Source of the DNA: CAZPHU01 sp964419255
GTDB lineage: Bacteria; Fibrobacterota; Chitinivibrionia; Chitinivibrionales; CAYFVL01
DNA length: 9,161 bases
Assembly (NCBI GenBank): GCA_964419255.1
Contig: CAYQOU010000103.1
Location: 1 to 9,161, forward strand
Direction: 5' to 3'
Under the pieces are notes generated by a model, which saw only the letters and a program-made list of their open reading frames with translations, made no database searches and had not been told where the DNA came from. The first letter of the stretch is position 1. Every line of letters starts with the position of its first letter. The position numbers and the translations under genes are program-made. Below are positions 1 to 5,780 of the stretch, in pieces.

Positions 1-54
1 GTATTGCGTCTGCTGCTCGTATTGCGTCTGCTGCTCGTATTGCGTCTGCTGCTC
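1..54. repeat. Perfect 18-bp tandem repeat, three copies, running off the edge
   Basis: The unit GTATTGCGTCTGCTGCTC occurs at 1-18, 19-36 and 37-54 with no mismatch. On the minus strand each unit encodes E-Q-Q-T-Q-Y in frame with the partial gene. Identity at all wobble positions points to recent expansion by slippage or recombination. The array may continue beyond the window. Confidence 0.97.
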
Positions 55-402
55 GAAGGACTGTTCGCCCATTGGCGCTTCATACTCGACAGCTGGATAA
101 AATTCCGAGCGCACGTTTCGAACAACCTCAATCTCATCGGAGGAATCACCGCGATGAACAAACCGGTGATCCATCTCTTGCATATCGGATGGCTGATCGG
201 TATCTGAGGATCGGGGCAGATTCATGGAGTTTCGTTCCTTGCGGATGATATCAAACTCTCTGCCTTTTTTCTCTATTTCGCTTTCCAGGGAAGAGATGAG
301 AGAGTTGAGAGAGCAAAGAGATATCCAGTTTTGAATCCCCAGAATGATGGAGACCAATACGATGGTGGCCAAGAAACCATAAATGATATATATGGGCGCC
401 AT
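1..402 (-). CDS. Membrane-anchored coiled-coil protein with EQQTQY repeats, partial (C-terminus off left edge)
   Basis: I do not recognise this family. The minus-strand frame opens at an ATG (402-400) preceded by AAGGGGG (419-413) and stays open for 134 codons to the window edge. Residues about 4-29 form one hydrophobic segment (IYIIYGFLATIVLVSIILG core), probably a signal anchor. Residues about 31-60 are heptad-like and charged (SLESEIEKKGREFDIIRKER), a likely short coiled coil. A polar, acidic linker follows. From residue 117 the chain is three exact copies of EQQTQY, preceded by a decayed GEQSF. Being in frame, a change in repeat number would alter tail length without breaking the frame. 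The layout suggests a single-pass protein with a long flexible Gln/Tyr-rich domain, most likely exposed outside the inner membrane; the topology is inferred. The next gene to the right is divergent. Confidence 0.8.
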   Translation of the reverse strand, partial: MAPIYIIYGFLATIVLVSIILGIQNWISLCSLNSLISSLESEIEKKGREFDIIRKERNSMNLPRSSDTDQPSDMQEMDHRFVHRGDSSDEIEVVRNVRSEFYPAVEYEAPMGEQSFEQQTQYEQQTQYEQQTQY

Positions 403-728
403 TACTTTAATGCCCCCTTGAACCAGAGAGTATACAGGGAAAATGTTGTATGGAAATCGCTTGCAGGGACATCAACTGATAGAATATCAACACGGATGGA
501 TCACATGCCATTGAAAACCAACACATACTTGCCATATGAAAAATATATCGCCCGAACGAAGAGTCCAAAGGGTTAATGTTTAATGCTCCCGGTAAGTAAA
601 AATGTCTGCATTCGGGCAAATTAGGGTGTTTTAAGGGTAATGTTCCCTGTGTGAAAAACCGCTACTCCGAAATACCTCTCTTATTCTAATATATTGAAAT
701 TGTTGGGTAAAGGTAATTTGTGAATATT
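403..728. other. Divergent intergenic region, no gene recognised
   Basis: This AT-rich gap separates the left-edge minus-strand gene from the plus-strand receiver gene. Besides the candidate promoters listed separately, I see a 7-bp inverted repeat, GCCCGAA (550-556) with TTCGGGC (611-617), spaced 54 bp apart. No riboswitch, tRNA or convincing small gene is visible. Short open frames on both strands here lack ribosome binding sites and recognisable protein character. Confidence 0.5.
429..456 (-). promoter_or_regulatory. Possible sigma-70-type promoter for the left-edge membrane protein
   Basis: Reading the minus strand, TTTCCA (456-451) and TATACT (434-429) are separated by 16 bp, about 27 bp upstream of the ATG. 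The -10 matches consensus at 5 of 6 positions but the -35 at only 4 of 6. This is the best candidate I found, but it could be chance. Confidence 0.25.
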
Positions 729-746
729 TTGGCATATTCCTCGCAT
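729..746 (+). promoter_or_regulatory. Marginal sigma-54-like -24/-12 element before the receiver gene
   Basis: TTGGCATATTCCTCGCAT has a full -24 box (TTGGCA) and exact 12-bp GG-to-GC spacing (731 to 743), but its -12 box is TCGC rather than TTGC. The implied start site is near 756, only about 5 nt before the ATG at 761, so the mRNA would be essentially leaderless. That fits the lack of a Shine-Dalgarno sequence there. The site is weaker than the three sigma-54 sites further right. Confidence 0.35.
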
Positions 747-760
747 ATCAGCCATCTGTT

Positions 761-1126
761 ATGAAGCATACATTTTCCGTACTGATTGTCGAAGAGTCTT
801 CCGAAGTGGGTTCTTCCTTCAAAAGGTCTTTGAGCCGTCTTGGATGTCAGGTTCACATGGTTGCCTACGGTAAAGATGCCATACATCAGTGCGAGGGATC
901 AACGTATGATATTGCCCTTATTTCTTTGAGTATCAGAGATATAGGAGCGCGGACAGCTATAAGGGGAATACGAATGGTTTGTCCCCACACAAAACTCTTT
1001 ATTGTCACCAGCTGGTACGGTAGTCTTAATGATAACATCCTGTGTCTCGATGGCGTAGATGGAGTGCTTCATAAGCCGGCGCGCTTTTCGGAGATCCGAC
1101 GGATTCTGTTTGATCATTTAGGATGA
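761..1126 (+). CDS. Stand-alone receiver-domain protein lacking the phospho-acceptor Asp (pseudo-receiver)
   Basis: At 121 residues this is a single CheY-like receiver domain with no output domain. Strand beta-1 is FSVLIVEES: the usual acidic pair is present as E11-E12. The beta-3 motif reads YDIALISLSI, so Ser55 stands where the phosphorylated Asp normally is (DxxLLDxxMP). The conserved Thr/Ser (T83 in LFIVTSW) and Lys-Pro (K105-P106 in VLHKP) are kept. The fold and most of the active site therefore persist, but ordinary phosphotransfer to Asp cannot occur. It may act as a phosphorylation-independent protein-binding domain (inferred). The start is fixed by beta-1 beginning at residue 5. No Shine-Dalgarno sequence is visible and no upstream in-frame start exists nearby. 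No histidine kinase or partner lies in the window, so its pathway is unknown. Confidence 0.85.
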   Translation: MKHTFSVLIVEESSEVGSSFKRSLSRLGCQVHMVAYGKDAIHQCEGSTYDIALISLSIRDIGARTAIRGIRMVCPHTKLFIVTSWYGSLNDNILCLDGVDGVLHKPARFSEIRRILFDHLG

Positions 1127-1226
1127 TTCGTCTCGTATGTCTGCAAAAAGCACACTTTTTTCTAAACAATAAATTGCATTCTGACTACTAATCTTCATAT
1201 GACAGGTATCTTAACTTTAATTCCTG

Positions 1227-1255
1227 TTGATTTCTTTCTTTTTTTTGAGTATATT
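1227..1255 (+). promoter_or_regulatory. Sigma-70-type promoter for the small secreted protein
   Basis: TTGATT (1227-1232) and TATATT (1250-1255) are separated by exactly 17 bp, with a T-rich spacer. The -10 matches consensus at 5 of 6 positions and the -35 at 4 of 6. Transcription would start near 1262, leaving a leader of about 33 nt before the ATG at 1295. Confidence 0.5.
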
Positions 1256-1294
1256 TACTAATGACTGAAATACCAATAACACTGGATTATCTAT

Positions 1295-1510
1295 ATGAGT
1301 CATAAAAATCTTTTCCTGAGTCTTCTTCTGGGCTTATCATTGACTTTGAATGCAGCCGATTCGGAAAAGAAGCCTGCGGTTGAAGAAACCAAAACAAAAA
1401 AAGATTCTGTCCAGACCTATACATCCGATTCCAGGCCGTCTATGAAAAAAACATCACGAATCGACACCGATAAGACCAACTGGACCAAAATAAAAGATCT
1501 ATTCATGTAG
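1295..1510 (+). CDS. Small secreted or periplasmic protein of unknown function
   Basis: I do not recognise this 71-residue protein. It has a clear Sec-type signal peptide: a short basic start (MSHKN), a Leu-rich core (residues 6-18) and a small-residue cleavage region near NAA (19-21). There is no lipobox Cys. The mature part, about 50 residues, is hydrophilic and rich in Lys, Thr, Ser and Glu, with no Cys, and ends in WTKIKDLFM. The ribosome binding site is weak (CTGGA about 10 nt upstream). The gene stands alone between its own sigma-70-like promoter and a strong terminator, so it is a monocistronic unit. The signal peptide together with dedicated transcription signals makes a real gene likely despite its size. 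Confidence 0.7.
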   Translation: MSHKNLFLSLLLGLSLTLNAADSEKKPAVEETKTKKDSVQTYTSDSRPSMKKTSRIDTDKTNWTKIKDLFM

Positions 1511-1535
1511 TTAAACGTTCAAAAATGAATCATAC

Positions 1536-1563
1536 AAGGCGGATCATCGATCCGCCTTTTTTT
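1536..1563 (+). terminator. Rho-independent terminator after the small secreted protein
   Basis: A perfect 10-bp stem pairs AAGGCGGATC (1536-1545) with GATCCGCCTT (1549-1558) across a 3-nt loop. T residues run through 1557-1563. It lies 26 nt after the stop codon. Confidence 0.93.
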
Positions 1564-1782
1564 ATTGGTGCGCCCCCCGCAGGGCACATCAGTTTAGCGG
1601 TGCAAGACGATTGTCTCCTGATACACTGTATGGCCGATCGGGCGAGCTGTTAGCTTGTATTCGTACAAAAAGAGGGGGCGGTTCTTCTCAAAAGAGAGAT
1701 AAATTTAGCACTTTAACCGGCGTATTCACAGTCGAATGTAATAATTAGCTTCTTTGCAGTATTGTTTTGATGGTAGTTTGGG
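1564..1782. other. Intergenic leader before the radical-SAM operon
   Basis: The 219-bp gap must hold the promoter of the operon starting at 1783, but I see no strong one. A small imperfect hairpin (1568-1575 with 1582-1587) has no T-tract. A TAATAAT stretch near 1739 could be a -10 box but lacks a good -35 partner. No RNA gene or conserved riboswitch motif is apparent. Confidence 0.4.
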
Positions 1783-3117
1783 ATGATGCATCATAGAGAT
1801 AAAACATGTATTCAGGGGCTTCGGGTTGCCAGAGTGTATCGGGGCTCCGATGCGTTTTGCGCCGGTATAAGGGCGGGGGATCGGATACTTTATGTAAATG
1901 GCGAATCCGTTGCCGATGAGCTGGATTTTTCTTTCTTGTCCGCCGTTGAGCATCTTAGGCTGACGGTGCATCGTAATGGGGCCGCCAAAAATATTAAGGT
2001 GTGCAGGACGCCGGGAAGCCTTCTGGGCATTGATCTGGTGCAAACACCGGTTGCCAGATGCACCAATCGATGCATCTTCTGTTTCATCGATCAGCTTCCC
2101 CCCGGACTCCGCAAACGGCTCTACATAAAAGATGAGGACTACCGACACTCTTTTCTCAACGGCAGTTATATCACCCTGACCTCGATGAAAGATTCCCAAC
2201 TGGAGCGCATCGCTCTGAGAGGAATATCTCCGCTATATATCTCGGTTCATGCGACCGATCCCGATGTGCGCCGTCGTATGCTTCGCAATCTTTTCGCCGG
2301 GAAAATTCTTCAACAGCTTGCTTTCCTGATCGAATGTGATATCACTGTGCACACTCAAATAGTGGTATGCCCCGGCCTCAATGATGAAGAAGTCCTGGAA
2401 AACACCATCACCGACCTTCTTTCTTTCAATGAACGGATGCAGTCGGTGGCGGTTGTTCCCGTTGGCCTTACTCGATTCAGAAACAAGGAGTTGAGACCTG
2501 TAGGGAAGCGCGAGGCCCTCGATATCCTTTCCGTTGTCGAGCCGCTTAGCCACAAGGATAAAGAAAAAGTCGGCTTTCGGCGCCTCTTTGCCGCGGATGA
2601 GCTGTTTGTTAAGGCAGGCAAAGGCATTCCTGCATCCGCCTACTATGAAGATTACCCGCAGATAGAAAACGGCGTGGGGTTGCTCCGCTCCCTGATGGAG
2701 GAATGGGAACAGCTACGATCGGGAGTAAAGGTGTCTTCTGAAAGAAAACCAGGTTCGATTTCGGGGTCTTTTCTGATACTAACCTCATGCAGTGCAGTTT
2801 CTTTCATTGATGGTATGGTCCAAAAAATCGGAGAACTACTGCCGCGCAGTACTTTTTCAGTGTGTTCGGTTACCAACGATTTTTTTGGAGATTCTGTAAC
2901 GGTTGCGGGATTGCTGACTGCCAAAGATATGATCAAAGCCGCCCGAAAGCATGGGGCCGACGCCGATAGTATCTTTATCCCTTCCTGTTCACTAAATTAT
3001 CGTGGATATACGCTGGATGGCTACTCGCTGAATCGGATGAGAAATATATTGGGCAAACCGGTGTATGCACCGGCAAGCCTGCAGGATTTGCTGGCCATAT
3101 GCATGGGTAAGGACTGA
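1783..3117 (+). CDS. PDZ / radical-SAM-like / DUF512 iron-sulfur protein
   Basis: This 444-residue protein matches the DUF512 family known from clostridia, cyanobacteria and others; its reaction is not established. An N-terminal PDZ-like module (residues about 10-75) contains AGIRAGDRILYVNG. The cluster C93-x3-C97-x2-C100 follows in RCTNRCIFCFIDQLP, as expected for a radical-SAM [4Fe-4S] site, then the family block GLRKRLYIKDEDYRHSFL (residues 108-125). The C-terminal DUF512 region (about 230-435) holds VGLTRFR, GVGLLRSLMEEWE and NDFFGDSVTVAGLLTAKD. Length is normal for the family. Two consecutive ATGs (1783, 1786) follow a weak TTTGGG, so either could be the start. It is the first gene of an operon: the next gene begins 5 nt after its stop and encodes an rRNA pseudouridine synthase. 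A role near ribosome maturation is inferred from context only. Confidence 0.93.
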   Translation: MMHHRDKTCIQGLRVARVYRGSDAFCAGIRAGDRILYVNGESVADELDFSFLSAVEHLRLTVHRNGAAKNIKVCRTPGSLLGIDLVQTPVARCTNRCIFCFIDQLPPGLRKRLYIKDEDYRHSFLNGSYITLTSMKDSQLERIALRGISPLYISVHATDPDVRRRMLRNLFAGKILQQLAFLIECDITVHTQIVVCPGLNDEEVLENTITDLLSFNERMQSVAVVPVGLTRFRNKELRPVGKREALDILSVVEPLSHKDKEKVGFRRLFAADELFVKAGKGIPASAYYEDYPQIENGVGLLRSLMEEWEQLRSGVKVSSERKPGSISGSFLILTSCSAVSFIDGMVQKIGELLPRSTFSVCSVTNDFFGDSVTVAGLLTAKDMIKAARKHGADADSIFIPSCSLNYRGYTLDGYSLNRMRNILGKPVYAPASLQDLLAICMGKD

Positions 3118-3122
3118 GGAAT

Positions 3123-3881
3123 ATGTCTGAAATGGAGAACAATCTTATACGTCTGAACAGGTATCTTGCTCAGTGCGGTCTGGGCTCCCGTCGCGCATGC
3201 GACCGTATCATTGCTGAGGGCAAAATCCGGATTGACGGAAAGCAGGTGACCGAGTTGGGAACGAGGATAGATCCTGATGTCGTCAGTGTATCTTATTGCG
3301 GTAAAACGGTACAGGAGGTGAGGGCAAAGGAATATGTTGCCTATCATAAATCCAAAGGCAGCGTGGTTACTGCACACGACCCTCAAGGTCGGGAGACCAT
3401 ATATTCTGCTTTGAGAAACCGTGGTTTCAGCTGCGATCATCTGCGGTATGTGGGAAGACTCGATCGTAACAGTGAGGGACTTTTGATTCTGACCAATGAT
3501 GGCCGGCTCGTGCATGCACTAACCCATCCCCGTTTTCATGTGAAGAAAGTCTATCGTGTGCGCATTGACAAACCTCTGGCCGCCCAGCATCAAACCCAGA
3601 TGATTGAGGAGGGAGTCGTTTCTCAGGGACAGCAGCTTCACGCAGGAGCAATCAGAAAAATTCACCTGCAGGAATCACAGAACCAGTACTGGTATGAGAT
3701 CGATTTATATGAGGGTAAAAATCGACAGATCCGTCGCATGTTTGAAACACTGGGCTATGCAATTATTCGTCTCAAAAGAGTTCAGTTCGGTGTCATAAAA
3801 CTTCGTGATCTGCCTCGCGGCCAGCTGCGGCACCTTTCCGAGCGTGAGGTGAAAGGACTTATGAATCTCGGCTACCGGTAA
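3123..3881 (+). CDS. rluB: rRNA pseudouridine synthase, RluB/RsuA family
   Basis: The 252-residue enzyme should isomerise a uridine to pseudouridine in ribosomal RNA. An N-terminal S4 RNA-binding domain covers residues about 9-56 (LIRLNRYLAQCGLGSRRACD). The catalytic domain follows, with Asp114 in YVGRLDRNSEGLLILTNDG as the nucleophile and the family motif EGKNRQIRRMFETLGY at 197-212. In RluB and RluE the usual residue after the loop Asn is Thr; here it is Ser117, a mild change. It is in the RluB/RluE/RluF/RsuA branch, and RluB (23S U2605 in E. coli) is the best guess, though the exact target uridine is not readable. The start follows GAGGA/AAGGA sequences in the end of the upstream gene; Met4 is an alternative. 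It sits between the DUF512 gene (5-nt gap) and the yunC-like gene (11-nt gap), all one transcript. Confidence 0.93.
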   Translation: MSEMENNLIRLNRYLAQCGLGSRRACDRIIAEGKIRIDGKQVTELGTRIDPDVVSVSYCGKTVQEVRAKEYVAYHKSKGSVVTAHDPQGRETIYSALRNRGFSCDHLRYVGRLDRNSEGLLILTNDGRLVHALTHPRFHVKKVYRVRIDKPLAAQHQTQMIEEGVVSQGQQLHAGAIRKIHLQESQNQYWYEIDLYEGKNRQIRRMFETLGYAIIRLKRVQFGVIKLRDLPRGQLRHLSEREVKGLMNLGYR

Positions 3882-3887
3882 GGAGGG
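3880..3887 (+). promoter_or_regulatory. Strong Shine-Dalgarno that fixes the TTG start of the yunC-like gene
   Basis: AAGGAGGG overlaps the last bases of the upstream stop codon and lies 5 nt before a TTG at 3893. No in-frame ATG or GTG lies between them, so TTG is almost certainly the initiation codon. Confidence 0.85.
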
Positions 3888-3892
3888 GATAG

Positions 3893-4222
3893 TTGGAAAA
3901 AACAAAGGTAACAATCGAGAATGCAGAGGCGCAAGGGTATGTGGTTTCACTCGGGAAGATCAATCTGGTTTTCGTCAAGACCCGGTCATCTCTGCTTGCC
4001 TGTGGAGCATTTGATGTGCAGGCGCTTGATGCATTCGACTGTCCCGCGGCACGGGTAAAGTCAAAGGGTGGGGGGGTAATAGTTTCGGTTGATGAGCTTC
4101 TCTGTGGGGAGGTAGTCGAGGTTAATAACAGTGCCCGTAAACACCGCCTTCGAGAGGGTATGAGCGGCAGGGATGCTCTTAGGAAGTTTTTAGAGGCTGA
4201 GAATACCGATTGGTGTGTATAG
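3893..4222 (+). CDS. yunC: YunC-family protein (DUF1805), unknown function
   Basis: The 109-residue product resembles Bacillus subtilis YunC, a small alpha/beta protein whose biochemical role is not established. Family features visible are LVFVKTRSSLLACGAFDVQALD (a beta strand followed by the C-G-A-x-D-V motif, Cys37 to Asp41), and the C-terminal REGMSGRDALRKFL (residues 87-100). It starts with TTG behind a near-perfect Shine-Dalgarno sequence. It has no signal peptide or membrane segment, so it should be cytoplasmic. Length is close to the family norm, with a slightly longer C-terminal tail (EAENTDWCV). As last gene of the three-gene operon it is followed by a probable bidirectional terminator. 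Family assignment is by motif memory, not by search. Confidence 0.85.
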   Translation: MEKTKVTIENAEAQGYVVSLGKINLVFVKTRSSLLACGAFDVQALDAFDCPAARVKSKGGGVIVSVDELLCGEVVEVNNSARKHRLREGMSGRDALRKFLEAENTDWCV

Positions 4223-4240
4223 GTTCGATAGATCAGGTGG

Positions 4241-4277
4241 AAAAAACAGGTTTCTTCTTCTTAGCACCTGCCTTTTT
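4241..4277. terminator. Probable bidirectional terminator between the yunC operon and rsmE
   Basis: CAGGT (4247-4251) pairs with ACCTG (4266-4270) across a 14-nt loop. It is preceded by AAAAAA (4241-4246) and followed by CCTTTTT (4271-4277). Read on plus the hairpin ends in T5, and on minus in T6. The GC stem is only 5 bp, though A:T pairing can extend it, so strength is uncertain. The remaining gap to 4426 shows nothing further. Confidence 0.55.
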
Positions 4278-4426
4278 GTAATGAGGCACTTGAACTTGTG
4301 GCTTAGGGCGATCGCATGATCGAAAAAGAAACGGGTTGGCATTGGCGGATGAGTACAAAAATGTATCCGTGAATCGTCGAAAACAGACTCATTTGTATCA
4401 CACAAGTTTATATCACCGTTGCATTC

Positions 4427-5134
4427 TTAAAACAGTCTTGCCAGCAAGGCAACCACCGCATTTTCCACTCTCAGCGGACGCCGGCCAAGACTGACGTTTT
4501 CAAAACCTATACTTCTGAGAAGATCTATTTCGTACGGAACGAAGCCACCTTCCGGCCCGACGGCCAGGGTTACCGGGGAGTCGGACGTGCTAATCGGTGA
4601 GCTTTTTTCATGCGGGTGAGCCACCAGAGCTCTGGAACCTTTTATCAATGCGGGAAGCTCGTCCTGTACAAACGGTTTGAAACGGGGACGTTTGGCGATT
4701 TCCGGAAGTATCGTATCTCGAGCCTGTTGGAGGCCCAGAATGCACTGCTGTCGGAGATTTTTCTCCGACAGCAGAGCTGACTGCCAATAGCTTTTATCCG
4801 CGCGCCAGGTGCGCATCAGGAAGATTCTTTTGACCCCTATCGACACACTTGCCTGCAGGACTTTTTTCAGGGTTTTGGGGCGTGGGAGGGCACAGAGTAA
4901 CGTGACCGGAAGCGGAGGAGGGGGAGGATCCGTGAAACTAACCTCGAGCAAAACATGACTTTCATCTGCTTGCACGAGTATTGCTTCCCCTGTATTTCCG
5001 TTCAGTTTTCCGACCCGAATCCGCTCACCCGGCTTTGCCTTCAAGACGGTGCGTATGTGGAGAAAACGGTGATCTTCCAGTCGCACCAGGTTACTTTCGA
5101 CGAAATCATGCGGATACACAATGACCAGATTCAT
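4427..5134 (-). CDS. rsmE: 16S rRNA (uracil(1498)-N3)-methyltransferase RsmE
   Basis: The 235-residue protein is a SPOUT-class methyltransferase that methylates N3 of U1498 in 16S rRNA using S-adenosylmethionine. The N-terminal PUA-like RNA-binding part (residues about 1-70) contains HRFLHIRTVLKAKPGERI. The catalytic part contains LCALPRPKTLKKVLQ (residues 80-94), RADKSYWQS (111-119) and the SAM-binding knot segments AVGPEGGF (191-198) and SLGRRPLRVENA (215-226). In the last motif Asn replaces the more usual Thr. A proline run (70-75) marks the domain linker. Length is normal. The ATG lacks a good Shine-Dalgarno sequence nearby (GGG about 20 nt upstream). It is convergent with the rluB operon and divergent from the small ORF at 5393. 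Confidence 0.95.
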   Translation of the reverse strand: MNLVIVYPHDFVESNLVRLEDHRFLHIRTVLKAKPGERIRVGKLNGNTGEAILVQADESHVLLEVSFTDPPPPPLPVTLLCALPRPKTLKKVLQASVSIGVKRIFLMRTWRADKSYWQSALLSEKNLRQQCILGLQQARDTILPEIAKRPRFKPFVQDELPALIKGSRALVAHPHEKSSPISTSDSPVTLAVGPEGGFVPYEIDLLRSIGFENVSLGRRPLRVENAVVALLARLF

Positions 5135-5176
5135 AAAGTGATTAGTACCGTTTCCCTTTAATATTCTTGTTTGAAA

Positions 5177-5209
5177 CCTGTCCTCCGTATCCTGCTGAAG
5201 CGCGACAGG
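5177..5209. repeat. Inverted repeat CCTGTC-n21-GACAGG, possible activator site
   Basis: CCTGTC (5177-5182) and GACAGG (5204-5209) form a perfect 6-bp dyad centred about 170 bp before the inferred start site of the sigma-54 promoter at 5336. That is a usual distance for an enhancer-binding protein. It could also be chance or an RNA hairpin in the rsmE leader. Confidence 0.25.
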
Positions 5210-5298
5210 AGGGGAGAAGCACGTTTTTTTGTCGTATAGTTGTCTATGTGGTCTTGTTTTTAATCTTTGATCTTCGATCTTCCGGTTCTGCCGGATAT

Positions 5299-5332
5299 GG
5301 CCTGTTTTTCTAGGTCATGCACCTGTTAGGCC
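5299..5332. repeat. Nested inverted repeat just upstream of the sigma-54 promoter
   Basis: GGCCT (5299-5303) pairs with AGGCC (5328-5332), and inside it AGGT (5312-5315) pairs with ACCT (5321-5324). It ends 5 bp before the -24 box. It lies upstream of the inferred transcription start, so it would act as DNA rather than RNA, if it acts at all. Confidence 0.3.
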
Positions 5333-5335
5333 TCT

Positions 5336-5353
5336 CTGGCATAGTGTTTGCAT
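5336..5353 (+). promoter_or_regulatory. Sigma-54 (RpoN) promoter for the 62-aa protein gene
   Basis: CTGGCATAGTGTTTGCAT matches the -24/-12 consensus YTGGCAC-n5-TTGCW in all core bases but the last of the -24 box. The GG (5338) to GC (5350) distance is the required 12 bp. Transcription should start near 5363, leaving a 30-nt leader that holds the Shine-Dalgarno AAAGGAG. No sigma-70 -10 box lies at a suitable distance from the TTGCAT. Confidence 0.8.
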
Positions 5354-5392
5354 TACTGAATAGGTGAGCAAGCATCGAAAGGAGACCCTGTC

Positions 5393-5581
5393 ATGAGGAA
5401 AAAAAATATAATATACGAGAGGAAGACAGTTGGTTTGGAGGAGATACTGAGGCACGAATACATTCCCTTCTTACACGGGAGACCATCACGTGAACAGGCA
5501 ATCGGCTCGGATGACGTGGTTAATTTACAAATAGCACTGAATACCGCCGAAAACCTTCTCGAGTTTATCGAGCAGGTCTGA
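5393..5581 (+). CDS. Small protein of unknown function under a sigma-54 promoter
   Basis: I do not recognise this 62-residue protein. It starts at an ATG 9 nt after AAAGGAG (5378-5384), an excellent ribosome binding site. The basic N-terminus (MRKKNIIYERK) leads into a mixed middle (EEILRHEYIPFLHGRPSREQ) and an acidic, probably helical C-terminus (SDDVVNLQIALNTAENLLEFIEQV). No signal peptide, membrane segment or Cys is present, so it is probably cytoplasmic, perhaps a small adaptor or DNA- or protein-binding factor (guess). Strong signals upstream make it a real gene. It is divergent from rsmE and convergent with dnaK, and is not in an operon with a known gene. I see no clear terminator of its own in 5582-5706; read-through may end at the hairpin near 5707-5733. 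Confidence 0.75.
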   Translation: MRKKNIIYERKTVGLEEILRHEYIPFLHGRPSREQAIGSDDVVNLQIALNTAENLLEFIEQV

Positions 5582-5703
5582 GACGGGCGCAAAAACATGA
5601 TCAGACTTCCAGTGTGTATTCGTATATTCGTGTATCCGCCTATATCCCGCCGATATCTGAGCGTGAGCGCCTCAAAAGAGTTTGAAATCGTGTCTTTCCA
5701 AGG

Positions 5704-5733
5704 AAAAAGGCGCTTTCACGGAGAAAGCGCCTT
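5704..5733 (-). terminator. Rho-independent terminator of dnaK
   Basis: A perfect 11-bp stem (5707-5717 with 5723-5733) surrounds a 5-nt loop. Read on the minus strand it ends in TTTTT (5708-5704). It lies 47 nt after the dnaK stop codon. The plus-strand side lacks a T-tract, so it serves mainly dnaK. Confidence 0.9.
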
Positions 5734-5780
5734 CTCTGAAAAACGGGGGAAATGCATCACCCCTTTACCCCGCTAAGTCT

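Noticed and set aside
4..207. Plus-strand 67-codon frame rich in Leu/Arg repeats (RLLLVL)
   Set aside because: It starts inside the 18-bp repeat and has no ribosome binding site. The minus-strand frame has a Shine-Dalgarno sequence, a membrane anchor and a longer coherent protein.
451..465. TGGAAATCGCTTGCA as a sigma-54 site
   Set aside because: GG-to-GC spacing is 11 bp, not 12. The -24 box is poor, and no plus-strand gene starts nearby.
550..617. GCCCGAA/TTCGGGC inverted repeat
   Set aside because: It is only 7 bp with a 54-nt spacer, and no link to a promoter or T-tract.
407..619. Minus-strand 70-codon frame upstream of the left-edge gene
   Set aside because: It has no Shine-Dalgarno sequence and no recognisable protein character. 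It lies across the likely promoter of the next gene.
1261..1305. Fourteen-codon frame overlapping the start of the secreted-protein gene, as a possible leader peptide
   Set aside because: The inferred transcription start (about 1262) falls on or after its ATG, and it has no ribosome binding site.
1566..1581. TGGTGCGCCCCCCGCA as a sigma-54 site for the radical-SAM operon
   Set aside because: Spacing fits, but the -24 box departs at two positions and the -12 box is CCGC. Its placement directly after a terminator in a C-run suggests chance.
4308..4315. GCGATCGC octamer (the cyanobacterial HIP1 word)
   Set aside because: I noticed only this one copy; HIP1-bearing genomes carry it densely.
4190..4405. 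Minus-strand 71-codon frame overlapping the end of the yunC-like gene
   Set aside because: It overlaps a well-supported gene and the terminator hairpin, and has no protein family signal.
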